A stretch of 64,000 bases of DNA from Colwellia sp. M166 (GCF_024585285.1 NZ_CP040755.1:2914001-2978000); one strand, 5' to 3'; counted from the first letter of the stretch, positions 9,483 to 18,545 are shown. The notes: a model not told the origin generated them from the sequence alone. Translations and numbers: made by a program.

Positions 9483-9539
9483 TTCCTTGCCTCAACTGGT
9501 GTTGGCTGAGCCAGACAATGAGGCTACAACCGTAAGGAG
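9483..9539 (+). ncRNA. S6:S18-type autoregulatory leader of rpsF
   Basis: Three nested helices can be drawn: TTCCTT (9483-9488) with AAGGAG (9534-9539), GCCTCA (9489-9494) with TGAGGC (9519-9524), and CTGG (9496-9499) with CCAG (9511-9514). The 3' side has a 9-base bulge (9525-9533) containing ACCG. A CCG-containing bulge above a helix is the hallmark of the S6:S18 leader motif described in many bacteria. The outer helix covers the ribosome binding site of rpsF (ATG at 9546), which would explain repression when the S6:S18 complex binds. Confidence 0.75.
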
Positions 9540-9545
9540 CTCGTA

Positions 9546-9992
9546 ATGCGTCATTACGAAATCGTATTTATGGTTCACCCTGATCAGAGTGAACAAGTAC
9601 CAGCTATGATTCAGCGTTACAGTGACATCGTCACTAATGCTGAAGGCAAAATCCACCGTCTTGAAGACTGGGGCCGTCGCCAATTAGCTTACCCAATCAA
9701 TAAATTGCACAAAGCACACTATGTTTTAATTAACATTGAAGCGCCTCAAGCAGCTATTGATGAACTAGAAACTTCTTTCCGTTATAACGATGTTGTTATT
9801 CGTAACATGATCATGCGCACTAAAGGCGCGGTAACTGAAGCTTCAGCTATGGCTGTTGCTAAAGAAGACCGTCGTGATGAGCGTCGCGAAGTGAAGAAAG
9901 ATGTTACTGAAGCACCAGCTGTTGAAGCACCAGTTGTTGAAGCACCAGTTGCTGAAGCACCAGCTGCAGAAGAAGCTGCGTGCGAAGAATAA
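9546..9992 (+). CDS. rpsF: 30S ribosomal protein S6
   Basis: 148 aa. Residues 1 to about 100 are a standard S6 fold ([41 protein letters not shown]). The remainder is an acidic tail with repeated VEAP/AEAP units encoded by a 15-base tandem repeat. Acidic S6 tails are common in gammaproteobacteria and are extended by RimK with Glu in E. coli. First gene of the ribosomal operon. AAGGAG lies 6 bases before the ATG and is buried in the leader helix. Confidence 0.98.
   Translation: MRHYEIVFMVHPDQSEQVPAMIQRYSDIVTNAEGKIHRLEDWGRRQLAYPINKLHKAHYVLINIEAPQAAIDELETSFRYNDVVIRNMIMRTKGAVTEASAMAVAKEDRRDERREVKKDVTEAPAVEAPVVEAPVAEAPAAEEAACEE
9902..9966 (+). repeat. 15-bp tandem repeat in the 3' end of rpsF
   Basis: About four head-to-tail units of 15 bases, with the core GAAGCACCAGTTGTT, encode EAPxV in frame. 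Units differ by one or two bases. Such repeats can change copy number by slippage while keeping the frame. Confidence 0.8.
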
Positions 9993-9999
9993 GTAACCA

Positions 10000-10332
10000 G
10001 TGACCAACTCTCTTTCTATAACAAATAGTCAAGAGAATTGCTTGGTATTGACCGGACATGTGGTAAAGCCACCGAAAACGTCAACTAGCCCAGCCGGTAT
10101 TAAACACTGTCAGTTTTCTATGGACCATAAGTCTCTACAAAATGAAGCAGGGTTGAACAGACAAGCGTTTGTTCGAATACAGGTTGTCGCTACAGGTAAT
10201 GTGTCACAGCACTTAACTCGTGATTTAATTGAAGGCTGTAATATTAGAGTGACAGGTTTTATTAACCGTCATGAATCCAGAAACGGAAATCCGCTTTTGG
10301 CGTTACATGCCCAACAAATTGAAATGATTTAA
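10000..10332 (+). CDS. priB: Primosomal replication protein N (PriB)
   Basis: 110 aa, a single OB fold that binds single-stranded DNA and bridges PriA and DnaT in replication restart. Visible family text: LVLTGHVVKPPKTS, GIKHCQFSMDHKS, RIQVVATGN, and the closing LALHAQQIEMI. GTG start seven bases after the rpsF stop. The rpsF-priB-rpsR-rplI order is the classic one. No obvious separate promoter, so co-translation with rpsF is likely. Confidence 0.95.
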   Translation: MTNSLSITNSQENCLVLTGHVVKPPKTSTSPAGIKHCQFSMDHKSLQNEAGLNRQAFVRIQVVATGNVSQHLTRDLIEGCNIRVTGFINRHESRNGNPLLALHAQQIEMI

Positions 10333-10398
10333 TTTAGGCCATTTTATTTAACTGATAATTGTCAGGAAAGATAAAGGAAGCCAATTTAGGAGAAATCC

Positions 10399-10626
10399 AT
10401 GTCTCGTTTTTTTAGACGTCGTAAGTTCTGCCGCTTTTCAGCGGAAGGTGCTGCTGCAATCGATTATAAAGATACAGCTGTACTAAAAAACTATATCACT
10501 GAAAGTGGTAAAATTGTTCCTAGCCGTATTACTGGTACCAGTGCTAAATATCAACGTCAACTTGGTCGTGCGATCAAGCGTGCTCGTTACTTAGCATTAT
10601 TACCATATACTGATTTACATAAGTAA
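10399..10626 (+). CDS. rpsR: 30S ribosomal protein S18
   Basis: 75 aa, the full length for the family. It starts [16 protein letters not shown] and contains the conserved [15 protein letters not shown] and [21 protein letters not shown]18 pairs with S6 on the 30S platform, and the same heterodimer is the likely ligand of the rpsF leader. AGGAG lies 7 bases upstream of the ATG. Confidence 0.98.
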   Translation: MSRFFRRRKFCRFSAEGAAAIDYKDTAVLKNYITESGKIVPSRITGTSAKYQRQLGRAIKRARYLALLPYTDLHK

Positions 10627-10646
10627 CCTAATAAGGGGTTTTGAAA

Positions 10647-11099
10647 ATGGAAGTAATACTTCTTGATAAAATCGCCAAATTAGGCGGCCTTGGCGACAAG
10701 GTAACAGTTAAATCTGGTTACGCTCGTAACTTTTTATTACCAAAAGGCAAAGCTGTTTTTGCCTCTAAAGCAAACGTTGAGCACTTTGAAGCTCGTCGTG
10801 CTGACTTAGAGAAAAACTTAGCTGAACAACTTACTGCTGCACAAGCTCGTGCTGCCAAGTTAACTGAATTAGCCGAAGTCACTATCGCTTCTAAAGCAGG
10901 TGAAGAAGGCAAATTATTTGGTTCTATTGGTACCCGTGATATTGCTGATGCAATCTCTGAAGCTGGCGTTGAAGTTGTTAAAGCTGAAGTACGTTTACCT
11001 TTAGGTAGCATCCGTGAAACAGGTGAATTCGATATCGTAATTCACGTGCACAACGATGTAGATGCAACAATTAAAGTAGTGGTTATTGCTGAAGCTTAA
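10647..11099 (+). CDS. rplI: 50S ribosomal protein L9
   Basis: 150 aa. The start is the ATG at 10647 ([19 protein letters not shown]), matching other L9 proteins, with AAGGGG 8 bases upstream. An in-frame TTG at 10641 is not needed. The N-terminal 23S-binding domain ([12 protein letters not shown]) is followed by a long connecting helix rich in Ala, Glu and Leu, and the C-terminal domain ([15 protein letters not shown]). Last gene of the operon, followed by a strong terminator. Confidence 0.98.
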   Translation: MEVILLDKIAKLGGLGDKVTVKSGYARNFLLPKGKAVFASKANVEHFEARRADLEKNLAEQLTAAQARAAKLTELAEVTIASKAGEEGKLFGSIGTRDIADAISEAGVEVVKAEVRLPLGSIRETGEFDIVIHVHNDVDATIKVVVIAEA

Positions 11100-11121
11100 T
11101 CGCGCGCAATAGTTAGCTATT

Positions 11122-11159
11122 AAAAACCCTGTCTTCAGTAATGAAAACAGGGTTTTTTT
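11122..11159. terminator. Bidirectional terminator after rplI
   Basis: AAAAACCCTGT (11122-11132) pairs with ACAGGGTTTTT (11147-11157), and a T-run ends the right arm. The left A-run makes it work for the leftward PLP-enzyme gene as well, which ends 12 bases further on. Confidence 0.9.
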
Positions 11160-11170
11160 ATGGCAATAAT

Positions 11171-12136
11171 TCAACCATAACTCTGACTCTTTTGGTTTAT
11201 TGGTGCCACAGGTAGTGTTGGCCAGTCCTTTTGTGGAAGGATGCCACGCTCAAACATACCTGCCAGTCCTTGCAAGCCCCCTGTATGTAACAATACAATA
11301 CGTTGATGGGCCGGAAAATAACCGGCTTCAATAAGATCGAGTAAAGCTAAAATCATTTTTCCTGAATATACTGGTTCAAAATCTATCCCTACACTTTTAG
11401 CAAAACTACGTATTCTCTGTGCATCATGGGGATTAAATTTAGCGTAGCCTCCGCGATGAAATTGATTCATAACTTGCCAGTTACGGTATGATTTAGCCGC
11501 CTCAGGTAATAATTCATTTACTTGTTGCTCAAGATAACCATCTTGTTTCAACACAGAGATCCCCAGTAGTTCATGCTGAGCTTTATCAGCGAAAATCAAG
11601 CCTGCAAGTGTACCGCCACTGCCTACAGGAGTTATAAGCGTATCGAACTCGCCTTGTTGATTTAATTCGGCAATAACTTCAGCCATACCGGTTAAAGCAA
11701 GCGCATTACTGCCTCCTTCAGGTACGATAAGATAATCCGGAAATTGCTGTTGTAGTTGCTGTAAATAGCTTTCTTGGTTACGTAAACGATAGGTTTTTCT
11801 ATCGACGAATGACAGTTGCATGCCCCAATGTTTTGCCCAGGCTAAGGTGTAATTGTTTTGATTATCTTGCTCGCCACGAATAATACCAATAGCGGATAAT
11901 TGTTGTTGTTGACAGGCCAGAGCACAGGCGTGAATATGATTAGAAAAACAACCACCAAAGGTGATGATACCTTCAGCACCAATGGCTTTAGCATGTAATA
12001 AATTGTATTTTAGCTTGCGCCATTTGTTACCCGAAATAACTTTATCAATCTGATCATCACGCTTAACTTGCACAGAAATCTTATGATGAATAAAAGTTGG
12101 ATGATGAATTGGCTGTAAGATGGATAAAGCAGACAT
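11171..12136 (-). CDS. PLP-dependent D-cysteine desulfhydrase / ACC deaminase family protein
   Basis: 321 aa, a fold-type II (tryptophan synthase beta-like) enzyme. The PLP-binding lysine is expected in SGNKWRKLKYN. FGGCFSNH follows, then the phosphate-binding glycine loop PVGSGGTLAG and a C-terminal HTGGLQG. Members of this family act as D-cysteine desulfhydrases or ACC deaminases, which cannot be told apart by eye; D-cysteine or D-serine breakdown is the safer guess in a marine gammaproteobacterium. Single gene between converging rplI and diverging mshI. No clear ribosome binding site. Confidence 0.85.
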   Translation of the reverse strand: MSALSILQPIHHPTFIHHKISVQVKRDDQIDKVISGNKWRKLKYNLLHAKAIGAEGIITFGGCFSNHIHACALACQQQQLSAIGIIRGEQDNQNNYTLAWAKHWGMQLSFVDRKTYRLRNQESYLQQLQQQFPDYLIVPEGGSNALALTGMAEVIAELNQQGEFDTLITPVGSGGTLAGLIFADKAQHELLGISVLKQDGYLEQQVNELLPEAAKSYRNWQVMNQFHRGGYAKFNPHDAQRIRSFAKSVGIDFEPVYSGKMILALLDLIEAGYFPAHQRIVLLHTGGLQGLAGMFERGILPQKDWPTLPVAPINQKSQSYG

Positions 12137-12187
12137 AATATTTTATAGCTCAGAAATAAGGTAAATAAAATGAAGTAATTAAAACAC

Positions 12188-12215
12188 TTGCGTGATAAAT
12201 AGAATCAGCGATAAT
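12188..12215 (+). promoter_or_regulatory. Candidate promoter for the msh locus
   Basis: TTGCGT (12188-12193), 16 bases, GATAAT (12210-12215). The -10 lies 41 bases before the mshI ATG and is the best sigma-70-like pair in the 120-base gap to the divergent PLP-enzyme gene. Not confirmed by any expression evidence. Confidence 0.45.
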
Positions 12216-12256
12216 GGTTTTATGGTGACACGTAAATAAGAGAATGATATCGCTTA

Positions 12257-13156
12257 ATGTCAATTATTACACGTATCAAAAATGTTTTCTCACAAACAAA
12301 GTCCGCTAATATTGTTGGTGTTGCCTTACGGCAGCAGTCGATTAGTTATTTGATAAAAAAATCGACTGAAAATCACTGTGAAGTCATCGAAAATAAAGCT
12401 CATCCGCTGAAAAATGCACTCAAGCACTTAGTTGCCACTAAGTCATTAACTGGGCAATGTCATTTGGTGTTGCCGAATGCTCATTCGCAATTCGTGCAAG
12501 TTGATAAGCCAAACGTCCCCATTGCAGAAATACATGGCGCCTTAAAGTGGCAAATAAAAGATTTAGTCAGTATTGCCCCCGAAAATATGGTTTTAGATTA
12601 TTTTGATGGGCCGATATTGGCTGGTGGTCATGAAAAAATTAATGTTGTTTGTGTTGCTAAAAATGATTTAATTGAACTCGTCACAACATTAACAACTGAT
12701 AATTTGAATGTTGTCAGTATTACCACTGAAGAGTTTGCTTTTGCTAGTTTGTTGCCAGTTCAAGAAGACGCTGTGTTATTGGTTTGCCAGCAGCCTGGTG
12801 AAGAAGTGAACCTGTTAATTATCAAAAATGGTCAATTATTTTTTAGTCGACGTTTACGGGGCTTTGCCCAGATTGCCACCAAAAGTGAAGACGAACTAAG
12901 CATGAGCGTTGTTGACTCACTAAGTTTAGAAATTCAGCGCTCGACTGACTACTTTGATCGCCAATTAAAGCAAGCACCAATTAAAGCGATTGAAGTCTTG
13001 ATCCCAATGCAGAATGAAGCCTTTTTAGCTCGCAAGTTGGCGGAGAATACCAACGTAGAGGTGAAGTTGTTTACTATGCCAGAAAGCTTGGGAAACTATC
13101 GAAATAGTGCGGTAGCCATAGGTTCAACGCAGTTAAATTTTATGGAGCCAAACTAA
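12257..13156 (+). CDS. mshI: MSHA pilus biogenesis protein MshI (PilM-like)
   Basis: 299 aa, cytosolic, with an actin-like PilM fold suggested by IVGVALRQQSISYLI near the start and CHLVLPNAHSQFVQVDKP. In type IV pilus machines PilM joins PilN and PilO on the inner membrane and contacts the assembly ATPase. This is the first gene of a locus whose genes mostly abut or overlap, so one long transcript is likely. The Shine-Dalgarno sequence is weak (AGAG). Confidence 0.85.
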   Translation: MSIITRIKNVFSQTKSANIVGVALRQQSISYLIKKSTENHCEVIENKAHPLKNALKHLVATKSLTGQCHLVLPNAHSQFVQVDKPNVPIAEIHGALKWQIKDLVSIAPENMVLDYFDGPILAGGHEKINVVCVAKNDLIELVTTLTTDNLNVVSITTEEFAFASLLPVQEDAVLLVCQQPGEEVNLLIIKNGQLFFSRRLRGFAQIATKSEDELSMSVVDSLSLEIQRSTDYFDRQLKQAPIKAIEVLIPMQNEAFLARKLAENTNVEVKLFTMPESLGNYRNSAVAIGSTQLNFMEPN

Positions 13157-13157
13157 A

Positions 13158-13754
13158 ATGGCTAAATATTCGATTAACTTATTACAGGCCGACTTACTAC
13201 CGGTAAAAGCCTTGTGGACACTGAATCGTGTTGTCGCTTTATGGTTAACGGCTTTGATAGTTATGTTGGTACTAATCTTTATCTCTCAGATACAGTTAAG
13301 TCGTTTAAATGCAGTGTTGCAAGCGGAAAAGGCACTAAATAGTAGTCAAAAACTGCAATTACAAAACTTAGAATCTGCTATCAGTGCTAACCGTAAAGAT
13401 GCGGCATTGTTGGCCAAACTTAATACGGTTAAATTAGTGATTGCAAATAAGCAGCATCTACATCAGCAATTAACGGACCCGGCACAAACTTATAGTGCTG
13501 GTTTTTCTAGTGCAATGGCTGAGTTAGCTGAGTTACATAACAACAACATTAGCTTACAGAGTGTTAATATTGGTAACGGTAATATGACATTTACTGGTAT
13601 AGCTCGTACACCTGATGCCGTGCCGAATTGGTTATCTGGTTTTGAATCTTCAACATTTTTATCAGGTAAGCGCTTTATTAATTTTTCTTTGACTGAAAAT
13701 GAGCAACAACTAACGGAGTTTGTTGTTAGCTCTGCACAGGGTAAAGGGGAGTAA
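13158..13754 (+). CDS. MSHA biogenesis PilN-like protein (MshI2)
   Basis: 198 aa with one N-terminal membrane segment (about residues 26-46) after a short basic start (AKYSINLLQADLLP). A coiled-coil stretch and a periplasmic ferredoxin-like domain follow, the layout of PilN. It starts one base after the mshI stop. PilN pairs with PilO (MshJ, next gene) and receives the PilM-like MshI at its cytosolic N terminus. Vibrio annotations name this gene mshI2 or leave it unnamed. Confidence 0.8.
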   Translation: MAKYSINLLQADLLPVKALWTLNRVVALWLTALIVMLVLIFISQIQLSRLNAVLQAEKALNSSQKLQLQNLESAISANRKDAALLAKLNTVKLVIANKQHLHQQLTDPAQTYSAGFSSAMAELAELHNNNISLQSVNIGNGNMTFTGIARTPDAVPNWLSGFESSTFLSGKRFINFSLTENEQQLTEFVVSSAQGKGE

Positions 13755-13758
13755 TAAT

Positions 13759-14463
13759 ATGGCGCAATGGCTGGCTTTTAGTGAAAAATTTAGTAACACC
13801 ACTCCGCGAGAACAATATTTAATTATTACGGCTGGTTTAATCGCCATAGGTTTTATCTTATACAGTTTATTTTTAGGTGTTGCTTATCAGGGCATCGCTC
13901 AACTGAATGAGAAAATTTTGCAGACACAGCAAAGCAATGAAAACAATAAAAATTCTATTCAAGTGTTAGAGCAAGCATTGCTTGAAGATCCTAACAGTGC
14001 CTTGAAGAAAGAATTGTTGCAGTACCAAGCAAAGCTGGGGGAAATAGATCAACAATTATTGAGCTTAACCTCAGACTTAATTGATCCTATTCAAATGCGT
14101 TATGCCTTAATCAAACTGTTAAAATTACAGAAGGGGGTTAAGTTACTTTCATTTGAAGTTTTGCCTGCAAGCCCAGTAACGAAAAGTAACCTTGAAAATA
14201 GTGAACAGCAGGATAAACAAGACACGCTAGCTGCCAGTGTTGATCAAACACCGGCCAAGCAGTTACGTTTATATCGCCATGGCATTAAAATTAAGCTACA
14301 AGGGCAATACTTTCAGTTAAAAGATTACTTGATACAATTAGAAAGTTTGTCTTGGAAATTCTTTTGGCAAGAATTTGATTATCAACTAAAAGCCCATCCA
14401 GTTAGTGAACTAGAAGTGGAAATCTATAGTTTAAGTACGGCACAGGAGTTTATTGGTGTATAA
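13759..14463 (+). CDS. mshJ: MSHA biogenesis protein MshJ (PilO-like)
   Basis: 234 aa. An N-terminal membrane segment (YLIITAGLIAIGFILYSLF) is followed by a coiled coil and a periplasmic domain, the usual PilO design. The start is the ATG at 13759, with AAGGGGA ahead of it. An upstream TTG reading at 13720 would overlap the previous gene for no reason. It forms the inner-membrane alignment complex with the PilN-like protein and MshK. Confidence 0.85.
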   Translation: MAQWLAFSEKFSNTTPREQYLIITAGLIAIGFILYSLFLGVAYQGIAQLNEKILQTQQSNENNKNSIQVLEQALLEDPNSALKKELLQYQAKLGEIDQQLLSLTSDLIDPIQMRYALIKLLKLQKGVKLLSFEVLPASPVTKSNLENSEQQDKQDTLAASVDQTPAKQLRLYRHGIKIKLQGQYFQLKDYLIQLESLSWKFFWQEFDYQLKAHPVSELEVEIYSLSTAQEFIGV

Positions 14464-14779
14464 AATTAGCCTCATTTTATTGCTACTGTCATTGCCTCAT
14501 TATGCAAATAGCCAACAAGTGGATCCGACGAAGCCTTTTGATGCAGTAGCATCAAGCAGTGGCAGTAGTAGCGAAAAAAGCACGCGGTTAACTTTACAAT
14601 CGATTATTCGAAGTGACGGCAATAAAAAAGTTATTATTGATGGTCAAGTGCTGAATGTTGGTGATAAATATAAAGGTTTTGAGTTGATAGCTATTAACTC
14701 AAAAGGGGTGGTGCTAGATTCACCACAGGGTAAAATGGAATTATCATTATTTTCCGGTGTTATAGCGAACTCACAATGA
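14456..14779 (+). CDS. mshK: MSHA biogenesis protein MshK (PilP-like)
   Basis: 107 aa, exported: a signal peptide (ISLILLLLSLPHYANS) precedes QQVDPTKPF. The C-terminal half reads like the small PilP/HofP beta-domain (LQSIIRSDGNKKVIIDGQVLNVGDKY). The GTG at 14456 is chosen because AGGAG lies 7 bases upstream; a TTG at 14453 is also possible. It overlaps the end of mshJ by 8 bases. It links the MshJ complex to the secretin MshL. Confidence 0.8.
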   Translation: MYKISLILLLLSLPHYANSQQVDPTKPFDAVASSSGSSSEKSTRLTLQSIIRSDGNKKVIIDGQVLNVGDKYKGFELIAINSKGVVLDSPQGKMELSLFSGVIANSQ

Positions 14780-16476
14780 AAAAAATAATTAATCATAAAA
14801 AGCACCAAATTCAATTGTTTTGTTGCACAGCTGTACTTGTGCTTGCCGGCTGTCAATCAGCACCAAAACCACCGACTGAGGTTAATCAAGCCTTAGATGA
14901 CGCGATTGCTCAAGCGAGTCAGCCAGCAACACCTAAGCCATTAAAAGCACTACCGAACTCTGTTCGCCGAGAGCTTATGCAAAAAGAAGTTCAGCAAGCG
15001 CGTCACGGCTTGTTGGCTGAGAAACGTTTAGAAATAGCGGCAAGTGGGGTTGCCGCGGAGCAATTTTTTGCCGCTATTGTTGATGACTCTTCATACAGTA
15101 TTGCGGTTCATCCTGAGGTTAGTGGCACGATCACCTTGAATTTAAAAGATGTGACATTAGATGAAACGCTTGATGTTATTGAGTCACTGTATGGTTACGA
15201 CATTCGTCGCCAAGGTCGAGTGATTCAAGTTTATCCTGCCGGTATTCGTACTGAAACAATTCCGCTAAATTATTTATATGTTAAGCGCAGCGGTATGTCT
15301 AGTACTAGCATAAACTCTGGTGGTGTTTCAGAGAATGATCCTAATAGTAGTAACTCAAGTGGTAACAATAGCAATAATAATAGCAGCAATAGTAATCAAA
15401 ATAGTAATGGTCAAGGTAGTAATAATCAGAATGGCAGTAGCGGTATTAACATTTATACCGAAAACGAATCTGACTTCTGGAGTGAATTAAAAGAAACCTT
15501 AACGGCATTGGTGGGTAATGAAGGCGGTCGTTCTGTCATTGTTTCACCACAAGCGGGCTTAGTCACCATTCGAGCACTGCCTTCTGAAATCACCGCAGTT
15601 AAGAGCTTTCTTGAAAGCACTCAAGAGCACTTGCGTCGTCAAGTGATTATTGAAGCAAAAATTATGGAAGTCACTTTAAATGATGATTATCAGCAAGGGG
15701 TGAAGTGGGATCAAGTACTAGGACATATTGAAAGTACCGATATTGGCTTTTCAACCACAGGAAATATTGCTGGTAATGTTATTTCTTCTGCAATAGGTGG
15801 GGTAACCAGCCTGAGCTTTCTAAATAAAGATTTTAGTGGTGTGATTGATTTGTTATCAACTCAAGGTAATGTACAAGTACTTTCCAGCCCAAGAATTACA
15901 GCAACCAACAATCAAAAAGCCATTATTAAAGTCGGCGAAGATGAATATTTTGTTACTGATGTTTCTAGTACCACGACAACGGGTACTTCAACTACCACAA
16001 CCCCTGAAATTGATTTAACACCATTTTTCTCTGGTATTGCACTGGATGTAACGCCACAAATAGATGCTGATGGTGAAGTTATTTTGCATATTCACCCATC
16101 AGTGACCATTACTGACGAGCAAACTAAAACCATACGGTTAAGTAACGAAGATATTATTTTACCATTAGCGCAAAGCAGTGTCCGCGAATCAGATACTATT
16201 ATACGCGCTAAGTCAGGTGAAATAGTTGTGATTGGTGGCCTCATTGAAACCCGAAAAGTTAATATTGAATCTAAAACGCCGTTCTTAGGTGATATCCCAA
16301 TTATGGGCGAATTATTTAAGAGTAAGAGTGAATCAGTGCAGAAAAAAGAGCTGGTTATTTTGCTAAAACCTATTGTTATTGGGCAAGATACTTGGAAAAA
16401 CCAACTACAGGATGCGCGTGCTTTGTTAAAACAATGGTTTCCTGAAGATGCGGACGCAAACGCCGCTAGTAATTAA
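14776..16476 (+). CDS. mshL: MSHA pilus secretin MshL
   Basis: 566 aa outer-membrane lipoprotein secretin (lipobox LAGC near residue 26). An N0/STN-like domain (SYSIAVHPEVSGTITLNLKDV) precedes the secretin core, which has IEAKIMEVTLNDDYQQG, VLSSPRITATNNQ and VIGGLIETRKV. Between them, residues about 183-225 are almost wholly Asn, Ser and Gly, a low-complexity linker. The start overlaps the mshK stop (ATGA). It forms the pore through which the MSHA pilus leaves the cell. Confidence 0.95.
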   Translation: MKKIINHKKHQIQLFCCTAVLVLAGCQSAPKPPTEVNQALDDAIAQASQPATPKPLKALPNSVRRELMQKEVQQARHGLLAEKRLEIAASGVAAEQFFAAIVDDSSYSIAVHPEVSGTITLNLKDVTLDETLDVIESLYGYDIRRQGRVIQVYPAGIRTETIPLNYLYVKRSGMSSTSINSGGVSENDPNSSNSSGNNSNNNSSNSNQNSNGQGSNNQNGSSGINIYTENESDFWSELKETLTALVGNEGGRSVIVSPQAGLVTIRALPSEITAVKSFLESTQEHLRRQVIIEAKIMEVTLNDDYQQGVKWDQVLGHIESTDIGFSTTGNIAGNVISSAIGGVTSLSFLNKDFSGVIDLLSTQGNVQVLSSPRITATNNQKAIIKVGEDEYFVTDVSSTTTTGTSTTTTPEIDLTPFFSGIALDVTPQIDADGEVILHIHPSVTITDEQTKTIRLSNEDIILPLAQSSVRESDTIIRAKSGEIVVIGGLIETRKVNIESKTPFLGDIPIMGELFKSKSESVQKKELVILLKPIVIGQDTWKNQLQDARALLKQWFPEDADANAASN

Positions 16477-16487
16477 GTTACCACGCT

Positions 16488-17396
16488 ATGTATTTGTACC
16501 ATTTTGGTTTAAGAGAACTCCCCTTTACTTTAACACCAAACACCAGTTTTTATTTGGGTTTAGAGCCTCATGACGAGGCGCTTGCGGTATTACTTACCGC
16601 ATTAAAAACCGGTGAGGGCTTTATTAAAGTGGTCGGTGAGGTTGGTACGGGGAAAACCTTACTGTGTCGTAAATTATTAAATGAAATTCCGGAACATTTT
16701 GTCACCGCTTACATTCCAAACCCCTACTTAAAACCTGATGAATTAAGGCGTGCGGTTGCTGTTGAACTTGGGGTGAAGCAAGCGCAGCGTATATCGCTAC
16801 AGCTTTTAACACAACGTATTCAGCAAAGGTTATTGGAATTGCACAACCAAGGGCATTCTGTCGTGTTGATCCTTGATGAAGCGCAAGCACTACCAGCTGA
16901 AAGCCTTGAAGCGTTGCGACTATTTACCAACCTTGAAACAGAAACTAGAAAATTATTACAAGTGGTATTATTTGCGCAACCAGAGTTGGATGAACGCTTA
17001 GCTGAAAAAGCCTTTCGACAATTGAAGCAGCGCATCACTTTTTCTTATAAATTGCGTGCCATGACGGCACTGGAAGTTGAACATTATATTCAGCATCGCT
17101 TGCAGGTTGCTGGTTATAAAGGTGCCAGTTTATTTACTCGAGCTATTGCGAAAAAAATTGCTAAAGTCAGTAACGGTATTCCACGGCTAGTGAATATTAT
17201 TTGCCATAAAATGTTGATGCTTGGCTATGGCGAAGGGTGTTATCAACTCACTAATAAACATTTAACAAAAGCAATTCAAGATACTGAAGGTATGCAGCAT
17301 AAACCCCCTCACAAGTTTTATTTAGCTAGCCTATTAATTACTGCGCTGCTTGTTGGCTTATATTATTCATGGAATGTTATCGGGATATCGCTATGA
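16488..17396 (+). CDS. mshM: MSHA biogenesis ATPase MshM (ExeA-like)
   Basis: 302 aa. AAA+ domain with Walker A GEVGTGKT near residue 50 and Walker B VLILDEAQ near 130, then sensor text RQLKQRITFSYKLR. A membrane segment lies near the C terminus (residues about 278-298). The start MYLYHFGLRELPFTLTPN is typical of the ExeA/MshM group, which helps localise or assemble secretins. It overlaps mshN by 4 bases (ATGA). Confidence 0.93.
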   Translation: MYLYHFGLRELPFTLTPNTSFYLGLEPHDEALAVLLTALKTGEGFIKVVGEVGTGKTLLCRKLLNEIPEHFVTAYIPNPYLKPDELRRAVAVELGVKQAQRISLQLLTQRIQQRLLELHNQGHSVVLILDEAQALPAESLEALRLFTNLETETRKLLQVVLFAQPELDERLAEKAFRQLKQRITFSYKLRAMTALEVEHYIQHRLQVAGYKGASLFTRAIAKKIAKVSNGIPRLVNIICHKMLMLGYGEGCYQLTNKHLTKAIQDTEGMQHKPPHKFYLASLLITALLVGLYYSWNVIGISL

Positions 17397-18544
17397 GCGT
17401 CATCAATCAAATGTTAAAAGATTTAGACCAGCGTCAAAGTGAACAAAAAGGAACGGCTAATGCTGCAGTTTCTGTGACAAGAAAAATTTCAGCTCGCAGC
17501 ATGCTGTTAGTTATTGTCGCTATTTTGGTATTAAATGTTCTCGGTATTTTTAGCTGGCAACTTTACAGTGAAAATCAACAGTTAAAAGATCAAGTGCTGG
17601 CAGTTGAAGCTAAAAGCGATGCCAATACCACTCAGCCAATTGTGGCTCATAGCAATGAAAAAAACACTGATGAGAAAAACATTAATCCCCCCCCGATTAT
17701 TCGCTCTGAGCCCGTGCGAGAAAAAGCCTTAGCGACAACATCGATCGCAAAAAAAGAAGCTATGGATAAAGCTGATAATGTAGCAAAGCAGTTATCCGCT
17801 TTATCAGAAAAGCCAGTTATGCTTAACAGTGATAGCCCTGCAGTAAGCAAGCTGAAAGCAATTAATCAGCCGGAGAGTGTTGTTGATCTTGCTCAGAAAA
17901 AACCTGTTCTCGATATTGTTAAGCTTGAAGATACCGACACCAAACCAAGTTTAACTATTTCACGTACACAATTGACGCCACAGGCGCTAGCAGCCAATAA
18001 AATAACTGAAGCTGAGCAGGCCATTGAGCGTAATGACATTATTAAGGCTGAAGCATTATTTGAAGAAGTGTTATTGATCATGCCTGAGCATGAAACTGCT
18101 CGGAAACAGCTCGCTGCACTGTGGTATGGTAAAAAATCTTATCAAGATGCGGTGAACTTATTATCACAAGGTATAGCGTTAGCACCCCAATCTGAAGAAA
18201 TGCGTTTAATGACGGCACGAATTTATTATGAACAAGGCCAGCCGAGACCAGCCTATAATGTCTTAAGGCCAGTAAATCATAGTACAAGTACAGAATTACA
18301 AGCACTACTCGCAAATACGGCAGCAGACTTAAGCGAGCATGGTAATGCCATTGTTGCTTATGAAAAACTTATTGCACTTGAGCCTCATGTTGGGCGATGG
18401 TGGTTGGGATCTGCAGTGTCATTAGATAGCCTTGGCAAATTTGTGCTGGCAAGAGATGCCTACAAACAGGCAATAGCGCGCAATGACTTATCTAATAGTG
18501 CGATGCAGTTTGCTCGTCAACGCCTGATAGAGCTAGGAGAATAA
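17393..18544 (+). CDS. mshN: MSHA biogenesis TPR protein MshN
   Basis: 383 aa. It opens with SVINQMLKDLDQR, the MshN signature, then one membrane segment (about residues 34-56), a long charged and probably disordered linker, and C-terminal TPR repeats from about residue 200. The start is the ATG at 17393, overlapping the mshM stop; an in-frame ATG at 17369 lies deeper inside mshM. Predicted as a periplasm-facing scaffold of the pilus machine. Confidence 0.9.
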   Translation: MSVINQMLKDLDQRQSEQKGTANAAVSVTRKISARSMLLVIVAILVLNVLGIFSWQLYSENQQLKDQVLAVEAKSDANTTQPIVAHSNEKNTDEKNINPPPIIRSEPVREKALATTSIAKKEAMDKADNVAKQLSALSEKPVMLNSDSPAVSKLKAINQPESVVDLAQKKPVLDIVKLEDTDTKPSLTISRTQLTPQALAANKITEAEQAIERNDIIKAEALFEEVLLIMPEHETARKQLAALWYGKKSYQDAVNLLSQGIALAPQSEEMRLMTARIYYEQGQPRPAYNVLRPVNHSTSTELQALLANTAADLSEHGNAIVAYEKLIALEPHVGRWWLGSAVSLDSLGKFVLARDAYKQAIARNDLSNSAMQFARQRLIELGE

Positions 18545-18545
18545 T

